DNA of 64,000 nucleotides, from the NCBI RefSeq assembly GCF_001613365.1, contig NZ_BDCF01000018.1, forward strand, positions 87,493 to 151,492. Direction: 5' to 3'. Below are positions 8,928 through 17,982 of the stretch, piece after piece; the stretch's first letter is position 1; the number at the start of each line of letters is the position of its first letter. The notes beneath the pieces are model-generated. The model was not told the DNA's origin. It saw only the letters and a list, made by a program, of their open reading frames with translations, and did no database searches. The translations under genes were made by a program, and so were the position numbers. This stretch comes from Nocardia xishanensis NBRC 101358. GTDB lineage: Bacteria; Actinomycetota; Actinomycetes; Mycobacteriales; Mycobacteriaceae.

Positions 8928-9611
8928 TTAGGACTGCGTACCGCGTCCGACGTAGACCACGCCCACGAATTCGGTCAGGTCGTCGATCAATGTCTGCACG
9001 TCGTCGCGCGCGCCCCCTTCATCGTGATGGTGCAGCCAATCGGCGATCAGCTCGAACATGCCGCCGATGGTGGCCAGCGCCAGAGCAAGCCGTCTCCGCT
9101 GCGCGCGCTCGTCCGACGCGGAACCCGATGACCATTCGCCGTCCAGAAACGCCGCCGCCCAGCGCCGGTTGCCCCTGCGCTGCTTCTCCACGGTCGGCGA
9201 AATACCCGCCGCCTCACCGAAAGTCACCTTCGCCAGGCGCGGGTCGTCGGCGATCGCGTGCACGAACGCGCCGATGACCGCAGTGGCGCGCTGCGACCAG
9301 TCGCGTCCCGCCACCTCCGCCGCGACCTCGGCCACGCGTTGCTGGACCTGCGCCGTGATCTGTTCGACCAGAGCGACATAGCAGGCTTCTTTGCTGTCGA
9401 AGTGGTCGTAGAACCCCTTCGTACCGACGTAGGCGCGCTGGCAGATCTGTTCGATCGAAGTGCCCGAAAAGCTCTGTTCGGCAAACAGTTCGGTGGCGGC
9501 CTCCAGCAGTTGACTGCGTCGCTGCGCGCTGCGCTGCTCGGCGTCGAGGCCGCGAATCCGGCGGCGGACCGGAGCCGGGTCGGGCCGCGCGGCGGATTTG
9601 CTGCGGGTCAT
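8928..9611 (-). CDS. TetR/AcrR family transcriptional regulator
   Basis: A 227-residue regulator with a basic N-terminal tail (SKSAARPDPAPVRRRIRG) and a canonical HTH (LLEAATELFAEQSFSGTSIEQICQRAYVGTKGFYDHFDSKEA, about residues 35-76). The C-terminal half has the usual helical ligand-binding composition. It ends 17 bp from the MMPL gene, convergently, and is divergent from the VOC gene. A dyad ACGAC-N10-GTCGT sits at 9615-9634, directly upstream of its ATG, and could be its own operator. Targets are inferred from position only. Confidence 0.9.
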   Translation of the reverse strand: MTRSKSAARPDPAPVRRRIRGLDAEQRSAQRRSQLLEAATELFAEQSFSGTSIEQICQRAYVGTKGFYDHFDSKEACYVALVEQITAQVQQRVAEVAAEVAGRDWSQRATAVIGAFVHAIADDPRLAKVTFGEAAGISPTVEKQRRGNRRWAAAFLDGEWSSGSASDERAQRRRLALALATIGGMFELIADWLHHHDEGGARDDVQTLIDDLTEFVGVVYVGRGTQS

Positions 9612-9614
9612 GTC

Positions 9615-9634
9615 ACGACGATAGCGGTAGTCGT
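9615..9634. promoter_or_regulatory. Candidate TetR operator (ACGAC-N10-GTCGT)
   Basis: A 20-bp sequence with 5-bp perfect arms lies three bases upstream of the TetR start codon, in the divergent gap facing the VOC gene. The arms are short, so this is only a weak prediction of an autoregulatory site. Confidence 0.3.
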
Positions 9635-9767
9635 TTCAGAAAGAAGTCTTGTCGAACGGCCCCAGCGAGCCCAGGCCGCGGTCGCACATTTCCTCCGATC
9701 GTGCGATGAATTCGGCGGAGCTGGGCAGTCTGCACAGGCGAGGACCGACCCACGTGAGGAGATGGCC

Positions 9768-10241
9768 ATGCAGAAGATCGTCACGAACCTCTGGTACGAC
9801 ACCCAGGCCGAGGAGGCGGCGAAGTTCTACTGTTCGCTCTTCCCGGACTCCAAGATCACCGACATCCAGTACTACGGCGAGGCGGGGCCGCGCGAGGCCG
9901 GGCTCGCCATGGTCGTCGACTTCGAGCTGAACGGTCAGAAGTTCACCGCCATCAACGGCGGCGGCGAATACCACTACACGCACGCCATGTCGCTGCTGGT
10001 CAACTGCGAAAGCCAGGTGGAGGTCGACCGCCTGTGGCTCGCGCTGCTCGCCGACGGCGGGCAGGAGATCGAGTGCGGCTGGCTCAACGACAAGTACGGC
10101 ATCCCGTGGCAGATCTGGCCGGTGCAGGCCAACGAGCTGATGAAGGGCGATCCCGCCGCGGTCGCGCGCGCGACCAAGGCCATGCTCGGCATGAAGAAGA
10201 TCGACGTCCAGGCCATGCGGGACGCCTACGAGGGTTCCTGA
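9768..10241 (+). CDS. VOC family protein (PhnB / 3-demethylubiquinone methyltransferase-like fold)
   Basis: A 157-residue glyoxalase/bleomycin-resistance-fold protein. It starts QKIVTNLWYDTQAEEAAKFYCSLFPDSKITDIQYYGE and ends with the C-terminal half of the fold and the typical PWQIWPVQANELMKGDP...AMLGMKKIDVQAMRDAYEG tail of the PhnB-like subgroup. Members lack methyltransferase activity despite the old name; a function cannot be assigned. ATG 9762 and ATG 9768 are both in frame. GAGGAG ends at 9761, so 9768 gives the better spacing. Confidence 0.85.
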   Translation: MQKIVTNLWYDTQAEEAAKFYCSLFPDSKITDIQYYGEAGPREAGLAMVVDFELNGQKFTAINGGGEYHYTHAMSLLVNCESQVEVDRLWLALLADGGQEIECGWLNDKYGIPWQIWPVQANELMKGDPAAVARATKAMLGMKKIDVQAMRDAYEGS

Positions 10242-10371
10242 CCGTCGCACTTCACCGCACCGAATCCCGCGTCGTGAGTCGCCGGCCTGGGCGAATCGCG
10301 CGCGGGTTCGGGTCATCGCCGGGCGTGTCCGCTCGGCGGGCGGGTATGGTCGGGCGGGAAAATTCATATCG

Positions 10372-10476
10372 CCAACGGGGGCTCGCACCAGCGGGCTGAG
10401 AGGACGGCTAGCCCGAGAGGGCGAACGAGGGCCGTCGACCGTATGAACCTGACCGGGTAATGCCGGCGTAGGGAGG
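10372..10476 (+). ncRNA. TPP riboswitch (THI element)
   Basis: The 5' leader of thiC contains the conserved core words of the thiamine pyrophosphate aptamer in the right order and spacing: GGGCTGAGAG at 10393-10402, a variable stem (GGACGGCT...), then TATGAACCTGACCGGGTAA and GCCGGCGTAGGGAG. The 3' side of the closing stem runs straight into the AGGGAGGAG ribosome-binding site, 5-13 bases before the thiC ATG, so control of translation initiation is the likely mechanism. It is the only such element I find at any of the thiamine genes in the window. Confidence 0.95.
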
Positions 10477-10482
10477 AGAAGC

Positions 10483-12126
<1,644 letters not shown>

Positions 12127-12140
12127 GTTCTTCTCGGTTG

Positions 12141-12176
12141 CGCCCGCCTCGACCGCTCCGGTCGAGGCGGGCGTTT
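12141..12176 (+). terminator. Intrinsic terminator after thiC
   Basis: A perfect 14-bp stem (CGCCCGCCTCGACC / GGTCGAGGCGGGCG) with a 5-base loop, followed by TTT. It lies between the convergent thiC and TetR genes and may serve both strands. Confidence 0.85.
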
Positions 12177-12181
12177 GCCGT

Positions 12182-12736
12182 CTAGCGCACGGTGCTCTCG
12201 ATCAGACGCCGCGCGGCCTTGTCGGTACGGCTGACGTCTCCTGTTATGACGCGATCCTGAAGTATCCCCCGCAAGCCTGAAACCAGGAGCGTCGCAACAA
12301 CTTCCGCATCATCCACACCGAACCCGCGCAGCCCTTCGGCAAGCGCGGCGACGAAGGTGCCGATGGCGTCGGTGGCGTAAGCGGCATAGGGGCCGTCGGA
12401 CGCGCAGGCCGCGCCGAGTACTTGCAGCATCACCTGCACGCTGGTCGCACCGGCGCCGGTGGTGTTCGCGCGCCAGAAATCCCACAGGCGGGCGCGCAGG
12501 GCCGCGGCGTCGGCGATGTCGGCGAACAGGGCTCTGATGTCCGGGCGCTGGGTCGCGAGGGCTTGGACCAGCAGCTCTTCCTTGGTGTCGAAGTAGTAGA
12601 TGAGCATGCGCGAGCTGGTGCCGAGCTCGGCGGCGAGCGGGCGCAGCGAGAGTTCGGCGAGGCCGTGCGCGGCGATGTAGTCGACGACGCCGGCGAGGAG
12701 CTCGGCGCGTTTGGCGTGGTCGAGTGGGCGGCCCAT
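12182..12736 (-). CDS. TetR/AcrR family transcriptional regulator
   Basis: A 184-residue regulator starting MGRPLDHAKRAELLAG. The HTH is at about residues 10-52 (VVDYIAAHGLAELSLRPLAAELGTSSRMLIYYFDTKEELL). An upstream in-frame start at 12769 exists but would place the start across the operator; ATG 12736 fits the usual N-terminus. It is divergent from the ketosynthase gene, and the 39-bp gap plus the beginning of that gene carry two matching palindromes, so autorepression and control of the ketosynthase are likely (inference). Confidence 0.9.
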   Translation of the reverse strand: MGRPLDHAKRAELLAGVVDYIAAHGLAELSLRPLAAELGTSSRMLIYYFDTKEELLVQALATQRPDIRALFADIADAAALRARLWDFWRANTTGAGATSVQVMLQVLGAACASDGPYAAYATDAIGTFVAALAEGLRGFGVDDAEVVATLLVSGLRGILQDRVITGDVSRTDKAARRLIESTVR

Positions 12737-12743
12737 GAGTTGA

Positions 12744-12761
12744 CTGTAGCGAGTGCTACAG
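12744..12761. promoter_or_regulatory. Operator copy 1 between TetR and ketosynthase
   Basis: A perfect inverted repeat, CTGTAGC-GAGT-GCTACAG, sits 7 bp upstream of the TetR ATG. A second copy in opposite orientation with 16 of 18 matches lies at 12780-12797. Symmetric paired sites between a TetR gene and its divergent neighbour are the usual arrangement for this family. Confidence 0.75.
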
Positions 12762-12775
12762 GTATTCATGACACC

Positions 12776-14020
12776 GTGACTGTAACACTCGCTTCAGAAA
12801 CTGCGGATTCCGTCGTCGTCACCGCCTACGCGGCCACCACTTCGCTCGCCGACGACATGGATACGACCTGGTCGGAGCTGTTGCGAGGGCGGACGGGCAT
12901 CGGCGTGCTCGACGACGACTTCGTCACCGAATTCGACCTGCCGGTTCGCATCGGCGGCAAGCTGAAGGTGCATCCGTCCGCGCAGCTGAGCAGGATCGAG
13001 CAGCGCAGGCACTCGTACGTCGAGCAGCTGGCCCTGGTCCTCGGCAGGCGGGTCTGGCAGGCGGCGGGCGCGCCGGAGGTCGAGGGCGAGCGGCTGGCGG
13101 TGGCCATAGGCACCGGCCTCGGCGGCGGCGACGCGCTGATCGACGCCGTCGACGCCATGCGCGCGGGCGGCTACCGGAAGGTGTCTCCCATGTCGGTGCC
13201 GATGGTGATGCCGAACGGTCCGGCCGCCACGGTTGGCCTCGAAATCGGCGCCAAGGCAGGCGTTTTCGCTCCCGTCTCGGCGTGCTCCTCGGGCTCGGAG
13301 GCGATCGCGCACGCGTGGCGGCTGATCCGCTCCGGCGAGGCCGACGTGGTGGTCACCGGCGGCGTCGAGGGGCACATCCACGCCGTGCCGATCGCGAGCT
13401 TCGCCATGATGCGCGCGATGAGCACCCGCAACGAGGAACCCGAACGCGCCTCGCGGCCCTTCGACCGGGATCGCGACGGTTTCGTCTTCGGCGAGGCGGG
13501 CGCGCTCATGGTGCTCGAATCCGAGCGGCACGCCAGGGCGCGCGGCGCCGAGATCCACGCCCGCGTGCTCGGCGCCGGCATCACCTCCGACGCCTTCCAC
13601 ATCGTCGCCTCCGACCCGGAGGGCGTCGGCGCGGCCAGGGCCATGCGCAAGGCCATCGAGACGGCCGGGCTGAGCACTTCCGACATCGCCCACGTCAACG
13701 CGCACGCCACCTCGACACCGATCGGCGACGCCTCGGAAGCCAACGCCATCACCGCCGTCACCCCGCACGCCTCGGTCTACGCGCCGAAATCCGCGCTCGG
13801 GCATTCCATCGGCGCGGTCGGCGCGCTCGAATCCATTCTGACGATGCTCACCCTGCGCGACCAAATCGTCCCGCCCACCCTCAACCTCGACAATCAGGCC
13901 GCCGACATCGACCTCGACATCGTCGCGGGCGCGCCGCGGCGGCAGCGGATCGACTACGCGGTGAACAACTCCTTCGGCTTCGGCGGCCACAACGTCGCGC
14001 TGACCTTCGGCCGCGCCTGA
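12776..14020 (+). CDS. Beta-ketoacyl-ACP synthase II (FabF/KasA-like)
   Basis: Elongating condensing enzyme of fatty-acid or mycolate-precursor synthesis, 414 residues. The thiolase-fold catalytic triad is intact: Cys170 in SACSSGSEAIAHAW, His310 in NAHATSTPIGD and His343 in KSALGHSIG. The only plausible start is GTG 12776: an ATG at 12768 runs into a stop after two codons. No Shine-Dalgarno is evident, so the message may be leaderless. It stands apart from the usual FAS-II cluster (no acpM or second kas gene adjacent), so a specialised role under the divergent TetR is possible. KasA-like versus FabF is not resolved. Confidence 0.9.
   Translation: MTVTLASETADSVVVTAYAATTSLADDMDTTWSELLRGRTGIGVLDDDFVTEFDLPVRIGGKLKVHPSAQLSRIEQRRHSYVEQLALVLGRRVWQAAGAPEVEGERLAVAIGTGLGGGDALIDAVDAMRAGGYRKVSPMSVPMVMPNGPAATVGLEIGAKAGVFAPVSACSSGSEAIAHAWRLIRSGEADVVVTGGVEGHIHAVPIASFAMMRAMSTRNEEPERASRPFDRDRDGFVFGEAGALMVLESERHARARGAEIHARVLGAGITSDAFHIVASDPEGVGAARAMRKAIETAGLSTSDIAHVNAHATSTPIGDASEANAITAVTPHASVYAPKSALGHSIGAVGALESILTMLTLRDQIVPPTLNLDNQAADIDLDIVAGAPRRQRIDYAVNNSFGFGGHNVALTFGRA
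12780..12797. promoter_or_regulatory. Operator copy 2 at the start of the ketosynthase gene
   Basis: CTGTAACACTCGCTTCAG, which read on the minus strand is CTGAAGCGAGTGTTACAG and matches copy 1 at 16 of 18 positions. It lies 36 bp from copy 1, centre to centre, and overlaps codons 2-8 of the ketosynthase, where bound repressor would block a leaderless promoter. Confidence 0.65.
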
Positions 14021-14303
14021 GCCATCCGCCCCGAGACCGGGCGATCACGCCACAACCGCGTCATCGCGCGCTGCGGCACGCGCCGCATCGAGCCGCCGAC
14101 TCGGGACATCGTCGGCCGGTAAGCCACCCGCGCTCGCGCGCCACTACCAGCGGACGCACGGCCGATCCTGTCCCGCCAACCATCGTGCTGGTCACGCACG
14201 CGCTGTCCAGCCCGTTCGGTCGCTCGGCGCGCGTGGCAGAATCGTTAACCGGACGAACTATTCGACGACCGGCAGCGGCGCCGGCCGAGGGACGGACGAC
14301 AAC

Positions 14304-15098
14304 GTGAGCGACGCCTTTTACCTCCCGGATCCGGACGACCCGACGCGGTTCATCTCCACCGAACTCACGCGCGGGCCGTGGTCGCCCGACGCTCAGCACG
14401 CGGGGCCGCCGTCGGCGCTGCTCGGGCACGTCATCGAGCGGTGCGAGCCGCGCGAGGGGTTCCAGGTCGGGCGGGTCGCGGTAGAGATTCTCGGGCCCGT
14501 GCCGTTGCAGCCGCTGTTCGCCGAGGCGAGGGTGACTCGGCCGGGGCGCAGCGTCGAGTTGGTGGAGGCGACGCTGTCGACCGAGCGCGGGCCGGTCATG
14601 AAAGCCAATGCCTGGCGGTTCAAGCTCGCCGAGCCCGAACTGACGCTGCCGGAGGAATTCCATCCGGCGGGCGCGCGTCCAGGTCCTGACCACGCGCCCG
14701 CACCGACGCCGTTCCCGACGTCACACCAGGTCGGCTTCCACACCGGCATCGAATACCGTTTCGTCACAGGCGCTTTCGGCGAACCCGGACCGGCGATCTG
14801 CTGGATTCGGCTGAAGTATCCGATCGTCGCGGGCACCGCCCCGAGCCCGCTGGAGCGCACCCTCGCCGCCGCCGACTCGGGCAACGGCGTCAGCGCGGTG
14901 CTCGACTGGAACCGCTACCTGTTCATCAACACCGATCTCACCGTCACCCTGCACCGCCAGCCGGTGGGCGAATGGGTCTGCCTCGACGCGGTCACCTACC
15001 CGCAGCCGCACGGTATCGGCCTGGCCGAATCGGCGCTGTTCGACGAGAAGGGCCCGCTCGGGCGCAGCACCCAGACGCTCTACCTCGGCATCCGCTGA
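14304..15098 (+). CDS. Thioesterase family protein (double hotdog, TesB-like)
   Basis: A 264-residue acyl-CoA thioesterase-type protein starting with GTG. The N-terminal hotdog is recognisable in ARG-rich spacing typical of this family (FISTELTRGPWSPDAQHAGPPSALLGHVIERC, then RPGRSVELVEATLS), and the second hotdog in the C-terminal half (LDWNRYLFINTDLTVTLHRQPVGEWVCLDAVTYPQPHGIGLAESALFDEKGPLGRSTQTLYLG). It probably cleaves acyl-CoA esters. It follows the ketosynthase on the same strand after a 283-bp gap in which I see nothing definite, so a functional link is possible but unproven. Confidence 0.82.
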   Translation: MSDAFYLPDPDDPTRFISTELTRGPWSPDAQHAGPPSALLGHVIERCEPREGFQVGRVAVEILGPVPLQPLFAEARVTRPGRSVELVEATLSTERGPVMKANAWRFKLAEPELTLPEEFHPAGARPGPDHAPAPTPFPTSHQVGFHTGIEYRFVTGAFGEPGPAICWIRLKYPIVAGTAPSPLERTLAAADSGNGVSAVLDWNRYLFINTDLTVTLHRQPVGEWVCLDAVTYPQPHGIGLAESALFDEKGPLGRSTQTLYLGIR

Positions 15099-15170
15099 GC
15101 TACGGCCCGGCGGAGATCTGCTGGATCGCCCAGCCGTTGCCGTCGTAGGAATGGTCGCGGGCGGGTCACT

Positions 15171-15818
15171 TCACCCGCGCGGTTGCCAGCGCCAGGCGAA
15201 CTCACCGGGCTCGGGGGGCGGGCCGGGCAGCTCACCCTCCACCTCGAGACCCGCGACGAGTAGTGCCAGCGTCCGCCTGCGCAGCTGGGCGGTGCGTTCC
15301 GCGTCCGGCATGGCGATCGCCGAGCAAGCCTCCAGGATCAGCCCGAGGTCCAGCGGATTCACTTCCGCCCGAAGCCGCCCGGAGTCGTGCGCGCGTCGGA
15401 TCAATTCTTCGTTGACCTCCCCCGCGTGCACCACGTCGGGCCACATCGCGTCGTCGGGGGTGAAGGTGCCTGCCAGGTGCACGGCGAGCGAGTGCACGTC
15501 GGCGTCGACCACCCGCTCGAGAAAGCCGACCAATCCGCGCCATCCATCCGGATCCTCCAGTGCCGCATCCGCTTCCGCGTTGTAGCGACGCAGCCCCTCG
15601 TGACACAGGGTGCGCAGCAGCACCTCTTTGCTCGGATAGCGGCGATACAGCGCGCTGATGCCGACGCCCGCCCGCTCCGCGACGGCGGCGATCGGCGCGT
15701 TGGCGTCGGCGAGGAACACGGCCCGCGCCGCTTCCAGAATCAGCCCGTCGTTGCGCGCGGCCTGCGCCTTGCGGCCGGGCAGACCCTTGCGAGCTGCGAC
15801 TTCTTGCGTCTTCGACAT
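15171..15818 (-). CDS. TetR/AcrR family transcriptional regulator
   Basis: A 215-residue regulator with a basic N-terminus (SKTQEVAARKGLPGRKAQAARND) and an HTH at about residues 25-68 (ILEAARAVFLADANAPIAAVAERAGVGISALYRRYPSKEVLL). It is divergent from the epoxide hydrolase gene, and the 94-bp gap holds two related operator-like sequences. It is therefore the probable repressor of the hydrolase and of itself (inference from layout). Confidence 0.9.
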   Translation of the reverse strand: MSKTQEVAARKGLPGRKAQAARNDGLILEAARAVFLADANAPIAAVAERAGVGISALYRRYPSKEVLLRTLCHEGLRRYNAEADAALEDPDGWRGLVGFLERVVDADVHSLAVHLAGTFTPDDAMWPDVVHAGEVNEELIRRAHDSGRLRAEVNPLDLGLILEACSAIAMPDAERTAQLRRRTLALLVAGLEVEGELPGPPPEPGEFAWRWQPRG

Positions 15819-15838
15819 GACTTCAGCTTAGCACTTGA

Positions 15839-15857
15839 AACGGAACGATCCGTTCTG
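15839..15857. promoter_or_regulatory. Operator copy 1, TetR/epoxide hydrolase
   Basis: AACGGAACGATCCGTTCTG contains the inverted repeat AACGGA-N4-TCCGTT. A related copy in the opposite orientation occurs at 15870-15888. Both share AACGGAA at one end and CGTTCTG at the other, 31 bp apart. Confidence 0.7.
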
Positions 15858-15869
15858 TTACGGTTTAAA

Positions 15870-15888
15870 CAGAACGAAGCATTCCGTT
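15870..15888. promoter_or_regulatory. Operator copy 2, TetR/epoxide hydrolase
   Basis: CAGAACGAAGCATTCCGTT, the reverse complement of which (AACGGAATGCTTCGTTCTG) matches copy 1 at both ends and differs only in the centre. It ends 24 bp before the epoxide hydrolase ATG, in a position to cover its promoter. Confidence 0.65.
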
Positions 15889-15912
15889 TCCGTTTCGAAC
15901 AAGGAGCGCCCA

Positions 15913-16998
15913 ATGGCCACCATCACCCCCTTCCGCATCGACATCCCGCAGGCCGAGCTCGACGACCTCCAGTCGAGGCTGGCCAGGACCCGGTGGGCCG
16001 ATCAGATCCCCGGCTCCGGCGACAGCTACGGAGTGAGCGTCGATCGGGTGCGTCACCTGGTCGACTACTGGCGCGACGGATTCGACTGGCGCGCGGTGGA
16101 ATCGAAGATCAACGCCCACCCACAGTTCACCACCGAGATCGACGGCCAGACCGTGCACTTCCTGCACGTGAAATCACCTCGGGACAACGCCTTTCCGCTG
16201 ATCCTGAGCCACGGCTGGCCCGGCACCTTCGTCGAGTTCCTCGACATCGTCGATCCGCTCTCCGCGGCAGGCTTCGACCTGGTGATCCCCTCCGTCCCCG
16301 GATACGGATTCTCGGGCCCGACAAAGGAATCCGGCTGGGACAACACCCGAATCGCCAAGGCGTGGGCGGAGCTGATGAGCAGGCTCGGGTACTCGCGCTA
16401 CGGCGCGGTCGGCAACGACGGCGGCGCGCAGATCTCCGCCGAGATCAGCCGGGTCGATCCCGAACACGTCGCGGGCGTGCATGTCTCGCAGGTGTACTCG
16501 TTCCCGTCCGGCGATCCGGCCGAGCTGACCGACCTGACCGAGGACGAGCAACAGTCGCTTGCGACGCTGGAGTGGTTCGCGCAGAACAAGATGAGCTTCA
16601 ACATCCTCCAGGCGCAGCAGCCGCAGACGTTGGCGCACGCGATCTCGGACTCGCCGACCGGGCTCGTCGGCTGGAACGCACAGCTGCTCGGCCCCGACCT
16701 GGACGACGAATTCGTGCTCACCAACATCGCGATCCACTGGTTCACCAACACCGCGGGCTCGGCGATCCGGCAGTACTTCGAGAACGCGAAGGCGCAGCAA
16801 CCGTCCGAGCCGACCACCGTCCCGCTGGCGCTCTGCGGCTCCACCGGCGATTTCCACGGCATCCGCCGCTTCGCCGACCGCGACCACAAGGCCATCGTGT
16901 CCTGGCGGACCCACGACGTGCCGACCCACTACCTGCACCACTCGGCGCCCGAGCTGATCGCGGGCGAGATCACCGCGTTCTTCGCGGTGTACCGGTAG
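15913..16998 (+). CDS. Epoxide hydrolase (EHN-type alpha/beta hydrolase)
   Basis: A 361-residue cytosolic hydrolase with the N-terminal epoxide-hydrolase domain (residues 5-110, FRIDIPQAELDDLQSRLARTRW...HFLHVKS), followed by the alpha/beta core. The oxyanion stretch is LSHGWPGTFVEF near 98, and the nucleophile elbow AVGNDGGAQISAE near 170 carries the catalytic Asp. The distal acid and His are expected in the last third (FADRDHKAIVSWRTHDVPTHYLHHSAPELIAGEI), but I cannot assign the exact His. The open frame extends to 15835; ATG 15913 has AAGGAG six bases upstream. Its substrate could be a fatty or terpene epoxide. Confidence 0.9.
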   Translation: MATITPFRIDIPQAELDDLQSRLARTRWADQIPGSGDSYGVSVDRVRHLVDYWRDGFDWRAVESKINAHPQFTTEIDGQTVHFLHVKSPRDNAFPLILSHGWPGTFVEFLDIVDPLSAAGFDLVIPSVPGYGFSGPTKESGWDNTRIAKAWAELMSRLGYSRYGAVGNDGGAQISAEISRVDPEHVAGVHVSQVYSFPSGDPAELTDLTEDEQQSLATLEWFAQNKMSFNILQAQQPQTLAHAISDSPTGLVGWNAQLLGPDLDDEFVLTNIAIHWFTNTAGSAIRQYFENAKAQQPSEPTTVPLALCGSTGDFHGIRRFADRDHKAIVSWRTHDVPTHYLHHSAPELIAGEITAFFAVYR

Positions 16999-17159
16999 CC
17001 CCGCAGTCCGAAGCGGCGCGCATCCGTTCCCGGGTGCGCGCCGGGACGTGTGGACGTTCGCTTATGTCATCGAGAGTCACGGCCATGGTTCGTCTCGCTT
17101 CCCGTTGATGTACTGGATTCACCAACGGCACAACAGCTTTCACCGCGAAGGAGAACACC

Positions 17160-17783
17160 ATGAAAATCGCAGTCTTCGGAGCCACCGGCAGCGTCGGCCG
17201 CTTGATCGTCGAGCAGGCGCTCGAGCAGGGTCACGAGGTCACCGCCTTCACCCGCGACGCGGCGGGCGTCACCCAGCGGCACGAGCGCCTGCGCGTGGTG
17301 GAGGGCGACGTCTTCGACACGCACCAGGCCGAGCGGGCGGTCGCCGGTCAGGACGCGGTGCTGATCGCGCTGGGCGACGGTCGCAAGGGCCTGGTCCGCT
17401 ACGCCGGAACCAAATCGGTGGTGGAGGCGATGCACCGGACCGGCGTGAAGCGGCTGATCTGCCAGAGCACCCTCGGCGTCGGCGACAGCCGCGACAACCT
17501 CGACTTCCTCTGGAAGTACGTGTTTTTCGGCCTGCTGCTGCGCCGCGCCTACAACGACCACGTCGAGCAGGAGGCGTACGTGCGAGCCAGCGATCTGGAC
17601 TGGACCATCGTGCGGCCGAGCGCGTTCACCGACGGACCGCGCACCGGCAGCTACCGGCGCGGGTTCCCCGGGTCCGAGCGCGGGCTCACCCTGAAGATCG
17701 CGCGAGCCGACATCGCCGACTTCCTGCTCGAACAACTCACCGATTCGACCTATCTGCACCTGACGCCGGGCATCTCGAACTGA
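17160..17783 (+). CDS. NAD(P)-binding NmrA/SDR-like oxidoreductase
   Basis: A 207-residue atypical short-chain dehydrogenase. The Rossmann nucleotide-binding motif is at the very start (KIAVFGATGSVGRLIVEQALEQGHEVTAFTR). The typical internal features follow (VVEGDVFDTHQAERAVAGQDAVLIALGDG, LICQSTLGVGDSRDN, DWTIVRPSAFTDGPRTGSYR). AAGGAG precedes the ATG by eight bases. Proteins like this reduce flavins or small ketones, or act as redox sensors; no substrate can be inferred. It stands alone and ends next to a large dyad element. Confidence 0.85.
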   Translation: MKIAVFGATGSVGRLIVEQALEQGHEVTAFTRDAAGVTQRHERLRVVEGDVFDTHQAERAVAGQDAVLIALGDGRKGLVRYAGTKSVVEAMHRTGVKRLICQSTLGVGDSRDNLDFLWKYVFFGLLLRRAYNDHVEQEAYVRASDLDWTIVRPSAFTDGPRTGSYRRGFPGSERGLTLKIARADIADFLLEQLTDSTYLHLTPGISN

Positions 17784-17807
17784 TGCCGCGCATCGAAAGC
17801 GATCTCC

Positions 17808-17866
17808 CACACAGGCCACACGCCCCTCACAGCCTGCGCTTATGTGGGGCGTGTGAACCCTGTGTG
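17808..17866. terminator. Nested dyad element A (family of three in the window)
   Basis: A two-tier hairpin: outer arms CACACAGG/CCTGTGTG and inner arms CACACGCCCC/GGGGCGTGTG separated by a one-versus-three-base bulge, with a 19-base loop. It lies in the gap between the convergent NmrA-like and CobW genes and probably ends transcription from both sides. It shares words and layout with the elements at 30326 and 61242. Confidence 0.7.
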
Positions 17867-17982
17867 CGATCACCTGCCGCGACCAACGCCCCCTCAATCG
17901 CGCGTGGGCCGCGGCGGGTTGGGCTGGCGAGCTGCGGCACGATGAAGCGGACGCGGCACTTCACCGGCGCGACCACCACGGT

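Noticed and set aside
10258..10340. An additional small gene between the VOC protein and the riboswitch
   Set aside because: The frames here are short, have no ribosome-binding site and no recognisable sequence.
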